Positions 6,398-7,566 of a DNA stretch of 7,566 nucleotides are shown piece by piece (position 1 is the stretch's first letter; each line of letters begins with the position of its first letter). The notes under the pieces were generated by a model. The model was not told the DNA's origin. It worked only from the letters and a program-made list of their open reading frames with translations, and made no database searches. The stretch is from DASYYE01 sp035946955 (GTDB taxonomy: Bacteria > Actinomycetota > Actinomycetes > Streptosporangiales > Streptosporangiaceae): positions 1-7,566 of the forward strand of contig DASYYE010000552.1 of the NCBI GenBank assembly GCA_035946955.1, written 5' to 3'. The position numbers and the translations under genes are program-made.

Positions 6398-7566
6398 TTG
6401 ACATCGCACACTTGGTCCTTACCGTCCGGTTGGCTGACGCGGGCCGCGGCGGTGACCGCCGCCTGCCTGGCAGCGCTGTCGGTCGGCACCAGCGCTGCCA
6501 CCGCAGCTCCTGCCAAACCCGCAGCACCGGAGTCACCACAGGTGATCAACGCGAGCCTCACCGGTGTCTCCTGCTCGAGCACCACGTCCTGCATGGCTGT
6601 CGGCTGGTTCCAGGGGTCCGTGCCGGGGACTTCGGCGTACGAGCAGCAGACCCTGACCGAGTCCTGGAACGGGACCACGTGGGCGGTGGTCCACTCGCCG
6701 ACACCTGGCCCGTCCAGCGATGGCGCTGTGCTGAATGCCGTGTCGTGCGCCAGCAGCAGCAACTGCATGGCCGTGGGTGACCGGTTGGTCACGCGCACCC
6801 AGACCGGTGGCATCTACGTGGTCGACAAGCCGCTCGCCGAGGCGTGGAACGGCCACAAGTGGTCCGTGGTGCCCACCGCCAAGCTCGCATACATCGGCGC
6901 CAGCCTCAACGGCGTGGCCTGCCTCAGCTCGTCGAGCTGCATTGCGGTGGGCAACGAGGGCACCGTGCCAAAGCCCTACCTGCTCACGCTTGCCGAGGCG
7001 TGGAACGGCACCGCCTGGAAGTCCGTGGCAACCCCGCGGCCGGTGACGCGCGGCGGCACTTCCCTCTCCGCGGTGTCGTGCGCAAGCTCCACCGCCTGTA
7101 TGGCCGTTGGCTACGACGGCTTCAACTACGGGACCGGCGCCGAGGCCACGCTCGCCGAGCATTGGGACGGCACCGCCTGGGACCGGCTGAGTACGCCGAC
7201 GCCAAACGCCAACGGCTCGCTGAACGGCGTGACGTGTGTTGCGGTACATGCGTGCCTGGCCGTGGGCAGCCACGCCGGGAAAGGCAACCGGGCCACCGGG
7301 ACCCTCAGTGAGCAGTGGCAGGGCACCGGGTGGAAGGTGCAGCCCACCCCCGACCCCGCCACGGCGAACTTCGCCGACCTTGACAGCATCTCCTGCACCG
7401 GCCCCACGGCCTGCATGGCCACCGGAGGCGGAGCAGCCGAAGAGGGTGAGTCCGGGCTGACCGTGGCACAGGTCTGGAACGGGATGACCTGGCGGCTGCT
7501 GAAGTCACCCGCTCCTGGGTCCTACAGCGATGAGCTCTTCGGGGTCTCCTGTGCCAGCGCTTCGGC
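6398..7566 (+). CDS. Secreted Cys/Trp repeat protein, possible beta-propeller, cut by the right edge
   Basis: I do not recognise a named family with a known function; similar repeat proteins are common in secreted actinobacterial proteomes. The start is TTG at 6398, five bases after a perfect GGAGG (6388-6392); no better start lies in frame. Residues 15-36 form a signal peptide with likely cleavage near ATA-APAK. From residue 53 on, a unit of about 52-60 residues recurs: L-x-x-V-S-C, six residues, C-x-A-V-G, a variable stretch with L-x-E-x-W, then W-x-G-x-x-W and a T-P-x-P turn. Six units are complete and a seventh begins at the window edge. The Cys pair (C59 and C65 in the first unit) could form a disulfide in each blade. 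The frame is open to the last base (389 codons and two bases). A polysaccharide- or surface-binding role next to the glucoamylase is only a guess. Confidence 0.85.
   Translation, partial: MTSHTWSLPSGWLTRAAAVTAACLAALSVGTSAATAAPAKPAAPESPQVINASLTGVSCSSTTSCMAVGWFQGSVPGTSAYEQQTLTESWNGTTWAVVHSPTPGPSSDGAVLNAVSCASSSNCMAVGDRLVTRTQTGGIYVVDKPLAEAWNGHKWSVVPTAKLAYIGASLNGVACLSSSSCIAVGNEGTVPKPYLLTLAEAWNGTAWKSVATPRPVTRGGTSLSAVSCASSTACMAVGYDGFNYGTGAEATLAEHWDGTAWDRLSTPTPNANGSLNGVTCVAVHACLAVGSHAGKGNRATGTLSEQWQGTGWKVQPTPDPATANFADLDSISCTGPTACMATGGGAAEEGESGLTVAQVWNGMTWRLLKSPAPGSYSDELFGVSCASAS
6554..7566 (+). repeat. Seven in-frame coding repeats of a W-x-G-x-x-W / Cys-pair unit
   Basis: The units begin at SLTGVSC, VLNAVSC, SLNGVAC, SLSAVSC, SLNGVTC, DLDSISC and LFGVSC (cut). 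Each has C, six residues, then another C before (A/V/T)-G-type endings, and a W-x-G-x-x-W about 25-30 residues later. The DNA of the units is diverged, so this is an old protein repeat and not a tandem DNA array. Confidence 0.8.

Noticed and set aside
6533..7273. 246-residue minus-strand frame over the repeat protein
   Set aside because: Its apparent repeats mirror the plus-strand repeat units. The plus frame has a start, a ribosome-binding site, a signal peptide and conserved Cys/Trp positions.
6554..7566. CRISPR-like or tandem DNA repeats in the right-hand region
   Set aside because: The periodicity is at protein level only, units vary in length, and the DNA is not conserved between units.

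Overview
This window comes from a high-GC actinobacterium, probably a soil, mycelial type. The coding DNA is strongly GC-biased at third positions, GTG and TTG starts occur, and the gene content (a secreted GH15 amylolytic enzyme, secreted Cys/Trp repeat proteins, ISAs1-type insertion elements) fits that group. I cannot name the genus.

Layout. (1) Positions 1-666, minus strand: a membrane-anchored protein of unknown function. It is broken by a one-base frameshift near 385-400 and runs off the left edge. (2) Positions 686-3065: a 2.4-kb mobile unit. It has a perfect inverted repeat at its outer ends (686-707 and 3044-3065) and a perfect 10-bp direct repeat outside them (676-685 and 3066-3075), which I read as a target-site duplication. 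It carries an intact ISAs1-family DDE transposase (825-2051) and a complete class I SAM-dependent methyltransferase (2154-2870). Two degenerate end-like sequences lie inside it (2047-2058 and 2124-2138), and a transposase 3'-end remnant (3000-3043) precedes the right end. It looks like a composite or cargo-carrying ISAs1-type element that mobilised a methyltransferase gene. (3) Positions 3076-3359: a divergent intergenic region with a perfect 9-3-9 palindrome. (4) Positions 3360-6272: a secreted GH15 glucoamylase/glucodextranase-like enzyme with two C-terminal starch-binding-like modules. (5) Position 6398 to the right edge: a secreted repeat protein that starts at TTG behind a perfect GGAGG. 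Its repeats carry a Cys pair and a W-x-G-x-x-W signature and may form a beta-propeller. It continues beyond the window.

How the parts fit. The mobile unit landed in what was a ~300-bp divergent intergenic region between the membrane protein gene and the glucoamylase gene. It went in immediately upstream of the membrane protein's Shine-Dalgarno sequence and so separated that gene from its own promoter. The gene's reading frame is also broken. The transposase has a long leader inverted repeat whose right arm contains the transposase ribosome-binding site, which suggests protection against read-through expression. The glucoamylase and the repeat protein are both exported and may act together outside the cell, but nothing in the sequence proves a functional link.

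The strongest novelty candidate is the transposase plus methyltransferase unit with matching outer ends and target duplication.
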